Shown here piece after piece: positions 33,615 to 41,143 of a DNA stretch of 57,102 nt. Where the stretch lies: the NCBI GenBank assembly GCA_021161675.1, contig JAGHAF010000014.1, positions 1-57,102 of the forward strand. The letters run 5' to 3'. The position numbers and the translations under genes are program-made. The notes under the pieces are model-generated. The model did no database searches, was not told the DNA's origin, and was given only the letters and a program-made list of their open reading frames with translations. This DNA is from Planctomycetota bacterium. GTDB lineage: Bacteria; Planctomycetota; Brocadiia; SM23-32. How positions within the stretch are numbered: the first letter of the stretch is position 1; the number at the start of each line of letters is the position of its first letter.

Positions 33615-34178
33615 ATGATTCAGAAGATTTTCCTGGGCTTGCTGATTGGTGGGTTCATTGGCGCGGGCCTTGGCTATTTCGGCAAGTGTTCTTCCGGCAC
33701 GTGCCCACTTACGGCAAATCCGTATCGTGGGGCTGTATACGGAGCAGTCATGGGAGTCCTGATTGCGCTGACATTTTCAGGCACGCCGACAACACAACCG
33801 GCACACATTGAAGAAGGCAAAGAAAGTGCAAGTGACATAGTTCAAAACGTAACCGACGATAGCTTTCAGAGCGAAGTGCTCCATTCCACTTTGCCCGTCA
33901 TGATCGACCTGTGGGCTCCCTGGTGCGGACCATGCAGAATGGTCTCGCCTGTTATTGAGCAGCTTGCGGAGGGAAACGCTGGCAGTATTAAAGCCTGCAA
34001 GATAAACCTGGATCAGAACGTGAAGGTCGCACGTCGGTACCGCATTAACGCCATTCCTGCAATATTGTTTTTTAAGGACGGAGAGGAACTGGAGCGCCTG
34101 CGGATGGTCGGCGTCCGGCCGAAGGCCGCCTATCAGAAAGCTATAGACGCGGCGATCGGCCTGGGGGCTGGAGATTGA
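33615..34178 (+). CDS. membrane-anchored thioredoxin with N-terminal Cys-rich membrane domain
   Basis: 187 residues. Residues 1-60 contain two Gly-rich hydrophobic helices around GKCSSGTCPLTANPYRGA, a small membrane domain (DUF6132-like) seen beside thioredoxin genes. After a linker, residues about 78-187 are a thioredoxin fold with WAPWCGPCRM and the cis-Pro segment NAIPAIL. The gene follows the mbx-like operon by 36 bases, so it may exchange electrons with that complex or protect its clusters. Whether the thioredoxin faces the cytoplasm or periplasm is not decided by the sequence. Confidence 0.85.
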   Translation: MIQKIFLGLLIGGFIGAGLGYFGKCSSGTCPLTANPYRGAVYGAVMGVLIALTFSGTPTTQPAHIEEGKESASDIVQNVTDDSFQSEVLHSTLPVMIDLWAPWCGPCRMVSPVIEQLAEGNAGSIKACKINLDQNVKVARRYRINAIPAILFFKDGEELERLRMVGVRPKAAYQKAIDAAIGLGAGD

Positions 34179-34291
34179 GATAGGCCCGCCTGTGGACTCC
34201 TTTACTCGGTGGGCAAGAAAAGCTCAGGCGCATCGTCATCCATCCGCCAAAAGAAGCCTGACGCGGTCCACGGGTTCCACGGAGCCAGGCC

Positions 34292-34936
34292 ATGTCACCG
34301 AAAAACGGCGAGGAATTGCCCGATTGGTTTTCCCCCGTGGCGCAAGACGCTCTCCGCTACTGTCGACCGAGAGAGGGCGTGTGGGTTGACCTGGGTTCAG
34401 GCAGCGGGGGTCTTGGGCTTGCCCTATCTGAGTTATCCAATAGTCTTATCGTTTTAGTCGATCCGAACGCCGAAGCCGTAGGGGAAGGGTTGGACGAAGC
34501 GCGGGATCGCGGTCTTTGGCCAAGAGTGGTGGGCGTAATTGCTCGTGCAGAGAGCATTCCCCTGCCGGATAGCTCGGTCGACATGGTGGTCAGCCGCGGT
34601 TCTATCTTCTTCTGGGACGATCCCCCTGCGGGTTTGAGCGAGGTCTACCGCGTTCTGCGGCCGGGCTGCCGTGCCATGATAGGGGGAGGGTTTGGCAGTT
34701 CGTATCCCGAGTGGGCGCTAAAGCAGTTCTTCCGCCGGCGATATGAAGCGCTAGAAGCCGAGGGGGAGGAAGCCGTCTGCAGGTGGAACCACCCCCGCCG
34801 GCCGGAGTGGCTGGCCGCCCAGGCTCGTGAGGCGGGGATCGGTGACTTTGACATCGTGGGCAAGAGCGGGCTCTCTGCCGAGGACCCGGCAGCAGGCATA
34901 GGGAGATGGCTCCTTTTCAAGAAAGTGACAGCGTAG
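34292..34936 (+). CDS. class I SAM-dependent methyltransferase (second copy)
   Basis: 214 residues, paralogous to 19452-20105. Shared blocks are VWVDLGSGSG, LIVLVDPN, DMVVSRGSIFFWDDPPAG, EVYRVLRPG and IGGGFG. Motif I has Ser where the first copy has Cys. The first copy lies in an ArsR-controlled export operon, this one beside a membrane thioredoxin. The recurring theme is thiol or metal(loid) chemistry, but the substrate is unknown. The ATG is preceded by a weak GGAG. Confidence 0.85.
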   Translation: MSPKNGEELPDWFSPVAQDALRYCRPREGVWVDLGSGSGGLGLALSELSNSLIVLVDPNAEAVGEGLDEARDRGLWPRVVGVIARAESIPLPDSSVDMVVSRGSIFFWDDPPAGLSEVYRVLRPGCRAMIGGGFGSSYPEWALKQFFRRRYEALEAEGEEAVCRWNHPRRPEWLAAQAREAGIGDFDIVGKSGLSAEDPAAGIGRWLLFKKVTA

Positions 34937-35115
34937 CCCGGATATCTCACGTGGCAAAAGCAAAGGTAAAGCGGAAGTTGTTGCGCTATCTCAAAGCGCC
35001 GCCGATGATGGCATCCGAGAATAGATAGGGGTGACTCCTCGGCAGGGCTCGGGGGGGGAGCCTGGCGAACCACGGCCTCGTCGGCGAAACTGCCCGTTTT
35101 CTGGTAGAGATCGTG

Positions 35116-35736
35116 ATGACAGTCCCAACGCGCGAGCTAATGCTGAAGGCATTCGAAACGGGCACGCTCATCCCCCCGTTCAACATAGCCTATCTGCCTA
35201 TGATGGAGCCTGTCATGCGCGCGCTGCGCGACAGCCGCACCTTCGCCCTTATACAGGTGGCCCGGCTGGAGTGGGAGAAGTTTGAAGCCGGCGGTCTTCG
35301 GCCCGTTCGGGATGAGTACGAAAAGGTAAAGGACGAGCGTTTCACCCGCCTGCACCTCGACCACGTGCCGGTTCTCGAGGAGGACGGACTGCGTGTGGAC
35401 TTCGAGCCCACTATTGCCGAGGCCCTTCGGCCGGGATATGGATCCGTGATGGTGGATGACTCTCGGTTGGCCCTGGAAGGGAGCATAGCCGCGACCGCGA
35501 AGGTGGCTCCAAATGGCCCGCTGCGTGGGAGTTCCCGTGGAAGCGGAGTTGGGAGCGGTCCTGGGCCACGAGGCCGGCCCGCTGCCGCCTTATGACCAGC
35601 TTTTCGGCTCCGGCGCAGGCTTTACCGCGCCCGACGAAGCAAGATGTTTTGTGGACGAGACGGGTCTGGACTGGCTGTCGGTTGCCATCGGCAACGTCCA
35701 CGGCGCCATCTCAGGCGCGGCGAGGCGGCACAAGAA
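35116..35736 (+). pseudogene. class II fructose-bisphosphate aldolase family, frameshifted and truncated
   Basis: The first frame (from 35116) reads LMLKAFETGTLIPPFNIAYL, then TRLHLDHVPV and SVMVDDSRL. Near 35510 the frame shifts by one base; the next frame continues VPVEAELGAVLGHEAGP and DWLSVAIGNVHGAISG. These are the zinc and substrate motifs (HLDH, EAELG, GNVHG) of class II aldolases. The coding sequence stops matching after AARRHKKVAARL, where a reverse-oriented four-helix-bundle fragment begins. About the last third of the family length is missing. A sequencing error could explain the shift, but not the truncation. Confidence 0.8.
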
Positions 35737-35832
35737 GGTCGCGGCGCGGTTGAGCTGGTCGGTCAGGAAATAGAACCCGCACGGGAAGCCGTCCGTCAAC
35801 TGGCAGACGAGCTCTGAGAACTCAACGGCTTT
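35737..35832 (-). pseudogene. four-helix-bundle (S23-type) gene fragment
   Basis: The minus strand reads KAVEFSELVCQLTDGFPCGF then YFLTDQLNRAAT, the first third of an S23-type protein, close to the pseudogene at 18320-18557. It is fused on one side to the truncated aldolase and on the other to the CTACTTTCTCATGCTCTACC repeat. Confidence 0.65.
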
Positions 35833-35862
35833 CTACTTTCTCATGCTCTACCAGGCGTCCCC
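35833..35862. repeat. hairpin repeat family R, copy 2 (partial)
   Basis: CTACTTTCTCATGCTCTACC matches copies at 36992-37011 and 38456-38475. Downstream, GTAACCGGGGCTCGTTTGAA (35883-35902) parallels GTAACTGGCATTCGTTTGAA at 37045-37064, so these two copies share a longer unit. No stem follows here. Nothing coding is seen between here and 36017. Confidence 0.55.
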
Positions 35863-36017
35863 TCTGGTGAAAGATAGTCGCCGTAACCGGGGCTCGTTTG
35901 AACGCCGGGCGCTGCAATTCTTGCTGCCCGTTACCCAAAATGGCGTTTCGAGAAGGTGTACCCTGAGCGCGCAAAGCTATTTGCAACCAGGGAGTTTCCT
36001 TGCGCGGAGGCTTCCGC

Positions 36018-36260
36018 TTACATTGCTCTTCCAGCATATCTTACCTTAATTGCGTCCAAAGGACACGCTTCAGCGCAATCTCCACAGGCCTGACACATAT
36101 CTTGGAATATCATCGGTTGGTCAAAAGGGTCTTGCATAATGATATTATGAGAACATGCCTTTGCTGCTATGCAAATCCCCTCATCGGGGTCGCATTTTTC
36201 TGGGCTACACATATTGGGGTCTACCATTGCCGTTCTTTTCTTTCCTCTGGCTAATCTCAT
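36018..36260 (-). CDS. small ferredoxin-like protein with two Fe-S motifs
   Basis: 80 residues from the ATG at 36260, which overlaps the trmO stop (ATGA). Cysteines occur as CSPEKCDPDEGICIAAKAC and then CQACGDCAEACP. The second set is a classical [4Fe-4S] motif and the first is a spaced, atypical one, together resembling the N-terminal Fe-S domain of RLI/ABCE1-like proteins. The gene is AT-rich compared with its surroundings and paired with trmO, suggesting that both arrived together. The partner is unknown. Confidence 0.7.
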   Translation of the reverse strand: MRLARGKKRTAMVDPNMCSPEKCDPDEGICIAAKACSHNIIMQDPFDQPMIFQDMCQACGDCAEACPLDAIKVRYAGRAM

Positions 36261-36781
36261 TTTAACTTTTGTCTGAAAAAAGTTATTAACTTGTTCATCC
36301 AATCAGGCCATTCTACGTTCGGCGGAGCATCATAAGAAGGGTGATGGAACTTTATGTCAATTATCGGACTCCCATCAAGAGCATCTAGGCCCTTAACTTT
36401 CAGCACATTCTGCTTTCTTCCCAAAAGCTTTACGGTTGTAGAGCAAATAGGATTGGGCCGAGCTGGGGAACGAGTGGCAAATATGCCAACTGGAGGATAC
36501 TCTTTCTTGCCGGCTGGATGCACTTTCTTAGCCATTTTGGCTTTTTGCGCATCTGTCTTATGTGCCCAATATAACACGACAATATGAGAAAAGCCTTCTA
36601 TTCCATCCAGACAAGGTTCATATTCCTTTTCTATAACGAGCTCTGCTACGCTCTCTTTGCCGGTTTTTGTTCTGGTTAACACTTCTTCATTGAGCCGAAG
36701 ATCTTGATCTTCAAGGACCAAAGACGCCTCACGATAGACACTTCTGACTACGCCGACAGGTTTGATCGAATAGCTCTGCAT
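36257..36781 (-). CDS. trmO: TrmO-type tRNA m6t6A37 methyltransferase (TsaA/UPF0066 family)
   Basis: 174 residues from the ATG at 36781 (GGGGG ten bases upstream; an earlier ATG at 36805 lacks a site). The family pattern is evident: YSIKPVGVVRS at the start, then GFSHIVVLYWAH, PPVGIFATRSPARPNPIC, VKGLDALDGSPIIDIK. TrmO methylates N6-threonylcarbamoyladenosine at position 37 of some tRNAs using SAM. Archaeal homologues are common. The AT-rich composition against GC-rich neighbours points to horizontal transfer. Confidence 0.88.
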   Translation of the reverse strand: MQSYSIKPVGVVRSVYREASLVLEDQDLRLNEEVLTRTKTGKESVAELVIEKEYEPCLDGIEGFSHIVVLYWAHKTDAQKAKMAKKVHPAGKKEYPPVGIFATRSPARPNPICSTTVKLLGRKQNVLKVKGLDALDGSPIIDIKFHHPSYDAPPNVEWPDWMNKLITFFRQKLK

Positions 36782-37140
36782 TTCTATCAGCCCCCTGAGC
36801 CTCATTAGGGCACTTCTGGAATCATAAGAGTTGAACTAAATGAGCAAGAACTGATCCACAGATTACCCACTGCGGCAGAAATAACAACCCTTCGTCCCGC
36901 AGTCCTTCGAGAGGCTCAGGGCGGTGAGCCGGGTCGAACCGTCGCGCGATCAGGGCCTTGATCCCGCAACCGCGGGGGACGAAACGCCTTTCTACTTTCT
37001 CCTGCTCTACCACTTTTTCGCCGTCGGGCCAAAAAACGGTCGGGGTAACTGGCATTCGTTTGAACGCGTGTCCGCGCAGTTCCACAAGGCCTAGACCGCG
37101 CATACGTGGACCCAGGCATTTCGCCGAACCGCAGGCGAAT
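36782..37140. other. repeat-filled gap upstream of the truncated sigma factor
   Basis: No gene is supported. The stretch holds TCCTTCGAGAGGCTCAGGGC (36903-36922), a CCTGATCCCGC-like and GGGACGAAACG block shared with 18680-18705, and hairpin repeat copy 3. Open frames across it on both strands are translated repeats. Confidence 0.55.
36991..37046. repeat. hairpin repeat family R, copy 3
   Basis: TCTACTTTCTCCTGCTCTAC, then an imperfect stem (ACCACTTTTTCGCC against GGCCAAAAAACGGT, 37009-37040), then CGGGG. Its reverse complement starts CCCCGACC, the same string as the 3' end of the nearby tRNA-Pro. Confidence 0.6.
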
Positions 37141-37953
37141 ATGAAACCCGATGACTTTCCCACTCCGTTTGAGCAGTTGGAACGACGGGAGTTGTGCCAG
37201 GAGGCGCTCGCCGCCATCGGCCGCCTCACCAAATCGCTGCGCGAGACAACGACCCTGTTTTACATAGACGGCTACTCGGTAGGGGAGGTGGCTACGATAC
37301 AGGAAGTGCCCGCCGGCACGGTCAAGCGCCGGCTGCACGACGCCCGCAAAGAACTCAAGAAGGAACTGATGACAATGGTGGAAGATACCCTCAAAAGTGA
37401 ATCCACGCGCGAAAAACTCGCGCAGAAGGTTTTCGATATGCTCAGACTCTACGACCGTCCCGCTATCCCCTCGGAGAAGTGGGACGAGGTCAAGACGAGA
37501 CTCCGGGAGATAGGCGCGGACGGGATCGAGGGGTTCATCCGGGCCCTGGAATCCCCTCACTCGCCGACACGTCGCTTCGCGCTGCGGATGCTCCAGGATG
37601 CCGGGCAGAACGAGGATATGGTGGAGAGGCTGCTAATAGAAGCCACCGGAGACTCCAATAAGGAAGTCCGCAAGGTTGCTTTTTCGGCCCTGTTCGATAT
37701 TGCGTGGCACAGCGAGGAGAAGCGGCAGGGTCTGATCCCCCATATTCTCCCGGCGCTGCGCGACCGCAGCAAGAAAGCGCGTCAACTGGCCTGGCGCCTC
37801 GCGCCGAAGCACGTGCCGCTCGAGGAGGCGGCCCGGGCGGTGATAGAAAAGGGCCAGACCGAGCCGTTTCTGCTTCAGGGCCAACATGATTTGATCGAGG
37901 CGGCGCTCTGCGTGCGGGAGGGTAAGGAAAACCCGCACGAGAAGTCCTACTGA
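37141..37953 (+). CDS. 5'-truncated sigma-70-family factor (region 4) with HEAT-like repeats
   Basis: 270 residues from ATG 37141. Residues about 10-80 are sigma region 4: LERRELCQEALAAIGRLTKS, TTLFYIDGYSVGEVATIQEV, PAGTVKRRLHDARKEL. Residues about 110-260 hold HEAT-like helical repeats (SPTRRFALRMLQDAG, NKEVRKVAFSALFDIAW, SKKARQLAWRLAP). Region 2, needed for promoter melting and core binding, is absent. The upstream frame instead translates a dispersed repeat, so the gene seems to have lost its 5' part. It may be inert, or act as a protein-interaction remnant. Confidence 0.7.
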   Translation: MKPDDFPTPFEQLERRELCQEALAAIGRLTKSLRETTTLFYIDGYSVGEVATIQEVPAGTVKRRLHDARKELKKELMTMVEDTLKSESTREKLAQKVFDMLRLYDRPAIPSEKWDEVKTRLREIGADGIEGFIRALESPHSPTRRFALRMLQDAGQNEDMVERLLIEATGDSNKEVRKVAFSALFDIAWHSEEKRQGLIPHILPALRDRSKKARQLAWRLAPKHVPLEEAARAVIEKGQTEPFLLQGQHDLIEAALCVREGKENPHEKSY

Positions 37954-38473
37954 AAAAGCGACCGGACCTTCCTGCCTTCCTGTTCGACTACGAAGGTAGG
38001 GGCGGACGCAAGAGACACCGGCGCTAAGAGGCGGCCCCGGACCCGGCGATGGCGGTGTGTGTCCACACGCGCAAAAGGCTGGCCGCTCCCGAAGAAGTCA
38101 GGCACAGAACCTCCTCGGGCCGCCGGTTTCCTATGGGAACACCGCAAGCTGTATTTTCAGCATTTGGGAGGACAAACTCAACCGGAGGCAAACTTCTGGA
38201 GGCCCTGAAAGGCATGTTAGAGGACAGCCACGGTTCCGACAAAGCCGCACGAATCACGAAGCGGAAAGGCTGGCCCAAGTCGCCGGCTGCCGATTCGTTG
38301 GCTTGCTCTTGGGGCTGCCTTCTCGAAGGCGAATGTCACTTGCGCTGGCGAAAGACAGAAAGTAGAGAGCAAACCGCAGGAGAAAGGGGACAACTGGCAC
38401 GCAGCGCGCGTTCCCGTTTCGCGGCGCCGGGGGCGATTTGCTCTCCTCTCTTCTTTCTACTTTTTCCTGCTCT
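37954..38473. other. intergenic stretch without a supported gene
   Basis: 520 bases. No family signature is seen in any frame. A 9-bp inverted pair GAGAGCAAA (38365-38373) and TTTGCTCTC (38437-38445) is the only clear structure. The frame spanning 38049-38546 runs into the tRNA gene and is rejected. Confidence 0.5.
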
Positions 38474-38506
38474 ACCAATTTCGCCTTCGGCGAAATTGGT
38501 CGGGGC
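38456..38506. repeat. hairpin repeat family R, copy 4, overlapping the tRNA-Pro 3' end
   Basis: CTACTTTTTCCTGCTCTACC then a perfect stem ACCAATTTCGCC, loop TTC, GGCGAAATTGGT (38474-38500, 12 bp), then CGGGGC. The right arm of the stem contains the encoded ACCA end of tRNA-Pro. Confidence 0.7.
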
Positions 38507-38574
38507 GCCGGGATTTGAACCCGGGACCTCTACACCCCCAGTGTAGCGCGCTACCCAGGCTGCGCCACGCCCCG
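38497..38574 (-). tRNA. tRNA-Pro (anticodon GGG), 3' CCA encoded
   Basis: The minus strand folds as a cloverleaf: acceptor CGGGGCG with CGCCCCG, D-arm GCGC-AGCCTGGGTA-GCGC, anticodon stem CTACA/TGTAG with loop CTGGGGG (anticodon GGG), T-arm CCGGG-TTCAAAT-CCCGG, discriminator A, then CCA. The 75-base body is 38500-38574. The CCA end lies inside the palindrome of repeat copy 4. Confidence 0.95.
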
Positions 38575-38627
38575 ACCTGGCAAAGATTATATCCCCTCGG
38601 GGATATGCCTCAAACGGGCGCGAGCGC

Positions 38628-39044
38628 TCAGTCGCCCATTATCTGGACGATCAGCTCCCGCTCGCGGGCCCGCACGTCGAAGTCGAAGAACACTATCTGC
38701 TGCCACGTGCCCAGCATCAGCCGCTTGTCGCGGAACGGGACAGATACGGAGGGGCCGATCAGGCTGGCCCTGACGTGGCTATGACCGTTCTTGTCGTGCC
38801 AGCGCTCTTCGTGGTGGTAGTAGTGATCGCGAGGCGCGAGCTTCTCGAAGAGCTCTTTCATGTCGTTGACGAGCCCGGGCTCGAACTCCATAGTTGTGAG
38901 CGCGCCGGTGGAGCCGGGCACAAAGACCGTTACGACACCGTCCGTGTTGGCCGATTCGTTCACGATGTCCGCTACGTCTTTTGTGACGTCAATGACATCC
39001 ATCTCGGCTTCGGTGCTGAATACGAACGTCTTCGTCTCGAGCAT
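38628..39044 (-). CDS. yjbQ: YjbQ/UPF0047 family protein
   Basis: 138 residues from the ATG at 39044 with GGAAGGA upstream. The family core is plain: GVVTVFVPGSTGALTTMEFEPGL, RDHYYHHEERWHDKNGHSHV, RASLIGPSVSVPF, LMLGTWQQIVFFDFD. Members have been linked to a weak thiamine-phosphate synthase activity, but their physiological role is not settled. The His cluster may bind a metal. A single gene diverging from pcm. Confidence 0.93.
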   Translation of the reverse strand: MLETKTFVFSTEAEMDVIDVTKDVADIVNESANTDGVVTVFVPGSTGALTTMEFEPGLVNDMKELFEKLAPRDHYYHHEERWHDKNGHSHVRASLIGPSVSVPFRDKRLMLGTWQQIVFFDFDVRARERELIVQIMGD

Positions 39045-39155
39045 GGTTCCTTCCCGTTGTTCGGGTTCTGCCTCAGGCCCCTGCAATCAATAACTGCATA
39101 TCATACAATATCCGCAGGCAATGCGAAACAGAAAACCGCATTTGGAAGAAGTCGC

Positions 39156-39821
39156 ATGACAACTGCCCCCGAAGATTCCGTGGCGGCTCGCGAGGCGATG
39201 GTGGCGCGGCAGCTCAGAGCGCGCGGCATCCATGACGACAGGACCCTGGAAGCGATGCGCAGAGTGGCGCGGGAGAAGTTCTTCCCCCGGAGCGATCGCA
39301 GGTTCGCCTACCGGGACGGGGCCTTCTCCATCGGCCTGGGGCAGACCATCTCCCAGCCCTTCATGGTGGCCCTGATGACCGAGGCGCTGGGCGTCACGCG
39401 CCAGAGCCGCGTGCTGGAGGTCGGCACGGGCTCCGGCTACCAGGCGGCCATCCTGGCCGAACTGGCGCGTCACGTTTACACGGTCGAGAGGCTGCCCGAG
39501 CTGAGCCGCAGGGCCCGGCGTGCGCTTTGCGAGGAGCTTGGATACGGCAACATCTCGTTCCGAGTGGGCGATGGGACACTGGGCTGGCCGGAACAGGCGC
39601 CGTTCGACCGGTTCATGGTCACCGCCGGGGCGCCGGCAAGACCTCAAACGCTGATTGAGCAACTGGCCCCCGGCGGGCAGGGAGTGGCGCCTGTCGGCTC
39701 TCACGGGTTCCAGACACTGATGCGCTATCGCAAGGGCAAGGACGGCGCCGTCGAGGAAGAGGAGCTCTGCCAGTGCGTTTTCGTCAAGCTGATCGGCAAG
39801 GAAGGCTGGCAAGAAAGATGA
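39156..39821 (+). CDS. pcm: protein-L-isoaspartate O-methyltransferase
   Basis: 221 residues from ATG 39156. Typical blocks: MVARQLRARGIHDDRTLEAM, REKFFP, LGQTISQPFMVALMTEAL, the SAM loop VLEVGTGSGYQAAILAEL, VYTVERLPEL, and GDGTLGWPEQAPFDRFMVTAGA. The enzyme methylates isoaspartyl residues in aged proteins so that they can revert. Its product SAH would feed AhcY. It is followed by a family A repeat and a convergent glycosyltransferase. Confidence 0.95.
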   Translation: MTTAPEDSVAAREAMVARQLRARGIHDDRTLEAMRRVAREKFFPRSDRRFAYRDGAFSIGLGQTISQPFMVALMTEALGVTRQSRVLEVGTGSGYQAAILAELARHVYTVERLPELSRRARRALCEELGYGNISFRVGDGTLGWPEQAPFDRFMVTAGAPARPQTLIEQLAPGGQGVAPVGSHGFQTLMRYRKGKDGAVEEEELCQCVFVKLIGKEGWQER

Positions 39822-39862
39822 GAGATGAACTCTAACGGCAACGGCAAAAGCAACGGCGCCGT
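39822..39862. repeat. dispersed repeat family A, copy 2
   Basis: GATGAACTCTAACGGCAACG continuing GCAAAAGCAACGGCGCCG lies directly after the pcm stop, in the convergent gap with the glycosyltransferase. Confidence 0.5.
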
Positions 39863-39887
39863 TCGTAATTGATAATTCCTTCCGCCT

Positions 39888-41096
39888 TCACCTTTTCCCG
39901 TCAATGTGCGGGGGGATCAGACCTTTTTCCCTGATGAGGCGCAGGTAGAGGGCTTCCGTTTCGATGGCGGCGTTGCGGGCGCTGAACTTCTGCGCGAACC
40001 GGCGCCGGCCGTTGCGGGCCATCTGCTTTGCGCGCTCGGGATGCTGGACCGCCCAGATTACGGCGTCGGCCAGCTCGCGCACCGACTCGCCGGGCACGAG
40101 TCTGCCCGTCTCGCCCTCGATTATCACCTCGGGGGCGCCGTCCAGGGCGTAGCTGACCACGGGCTTCTCGCAGAGCAGCGCCTCGACGAGCACGCGGGCC
40201 AGCCCTTCGCGCAGAGAGCAGTGAACCAGCACGTCCATCGCGCTGATGGCGGCGGGTATCTGGTCCGGTGGGAGCAGGCCGGCGAACGTGATGCGCTCGC
40301 GCACGCCGAGGTCGGCCGCCAGGCGGGAGAGCTTCTCGCGCAGGATGCCCTCTCCGACGAAGAATAGCTTCACGTTGGGGCAGAGCTGGACTATGCGCGG
40401 CGCGGCCTGGATGAGGAATCGGTGGCCCTTCAGGGGAAAGAGGCGTCCGATCTTGCCGATTACCACGTCATCCGGTCCGAATCCGTATTGTCGCCGCGCT
40501 TCGGAGCGAAGCCGCGGGGCGCTTTCGTAGGGGCCGGTCTCGATGCCGCTGGCGATGACGCTGAAGCGATCCGGCGCCGCGAGTCCGGCCCGGACCGCAC
40601 CGTCCACCATGGCCTGTGAGACGCAGACGTAGTGGTCGGTGAGGGGGGCGGCGACACGTTCGGCTGTCTTGAAGATCAGGTTCTGATAGGCCGGGGCGTA
40701 GGGATGAAAGGGCAGGCCGCGGATGGAGTGGACGATGATGGGGACGTGCGCGATCTTTGCGGCGAAGCGGCCCAGGATGCCCGCTTTCGAGCTGTGTGTG
40801 TGCACGATGGTCGGCCGGAAGCGGCGCAGCAGGCGGGTCAGTTTCAGCAGCGCGGCCGCGTCCAGGCGGGGATTGATGCTGCGGCGCAGTTCGGGGACGA
40901 CCTTAAAGGGCACGCTACGGCGTCGGGCCTCGCTCAGCAGTTCGCCTTCGGGGCCAAGAGGCGGGCCGGTGATGAGGGTTGCGTCCCAGTTCGGGCTGCG
41001 GCGGAGCGCCTGGCAGACGTAGAGCGCGCTCTGCTGGGCGCCGCCCAGTATCATGCGCGTGATAATATGCGCGACGCGGACGGGACGGTTTCCCAT
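39888..41096 (-). CDS. family 4 glycosyltransferase
   Basis: 402 residues from the ATG at 41096; a TTG at 41147 overlapping the fabF stop is an alternative. GT-B fold: N-terminal RVAHIITRMILGGAQQSALY and the THSSKAGILGRFAAKIAHVP block, then the nucleotide-sugar domain with IGKIGRLFPLKGHRFLI, FVGEGILREKL and the E-x7-E region LREGLARVLVEALLCEKPVV. Such enzymes build polysaccharide or lipid-linked glycans from UDP- or GDP-sugars at the cytoplasmic membrane face. Last gene downstream of the fatty-acid operon. Confidence 0.9.
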   Translation of the reverse strand: MGNRPVRVAHIITRMILGGAQQSALYVCQALRRSPNWDATLITGPPLGPEGELLSEARRRSVPFKVVPELRRSINPRLDAAALLKLTRLLRRFRPTIVHTHSSKAGILGRFAAKIAHVPIIVHSIRGLPFHPYAPAYQNLIFKTAERVAAPLTDHYVCVSQAMVDGAVRAGLAAPDRFSVIASGIETGPYESAPRLRSEARRQYGFGPDDVVIGKIGRLFPLKGHRFLIQAAPRIVQLCPNVKLFFVGEGILREKLSRLAADLGVRERITFAGLLPPDQIPAAISAMDVLVHCSLREGLARVLVEALLCEKPVVSYALDGAPEVIIEGETGRLVPGESVRELADAVIWAVQHPERAKQMARNGRRRFAQKFSARNAAIETEALYLRLIREKGLIPPHIDGKR

Positions 41097-41143
41097 AACG
41101 GGGCTCGAAATGGGTGTGAAAGTGGCGCGTGCGGCTGGCGACG

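Noticed and set aside
36822..37560. Minus-strand frames of 136 and 214 residues
   Set aside because: They are mostly translations of the dispersed repeats, and the rest is antisense to the sigma/HEAT gene.
38474..38500. Rho-independent terminator of tRNA-Pro
   Set aside because: The stem is strong but is followed on the minus strand by GGTAGAGCAGG, with no T-run. The palindrome also includes the tRNA CCA end.
38049..38546. 165-residue plus-strand frame
   Set aside because: It runs into the tRNA-Pro gene, has no family match, and the C-terminal part is repeat and tRNA sequence.
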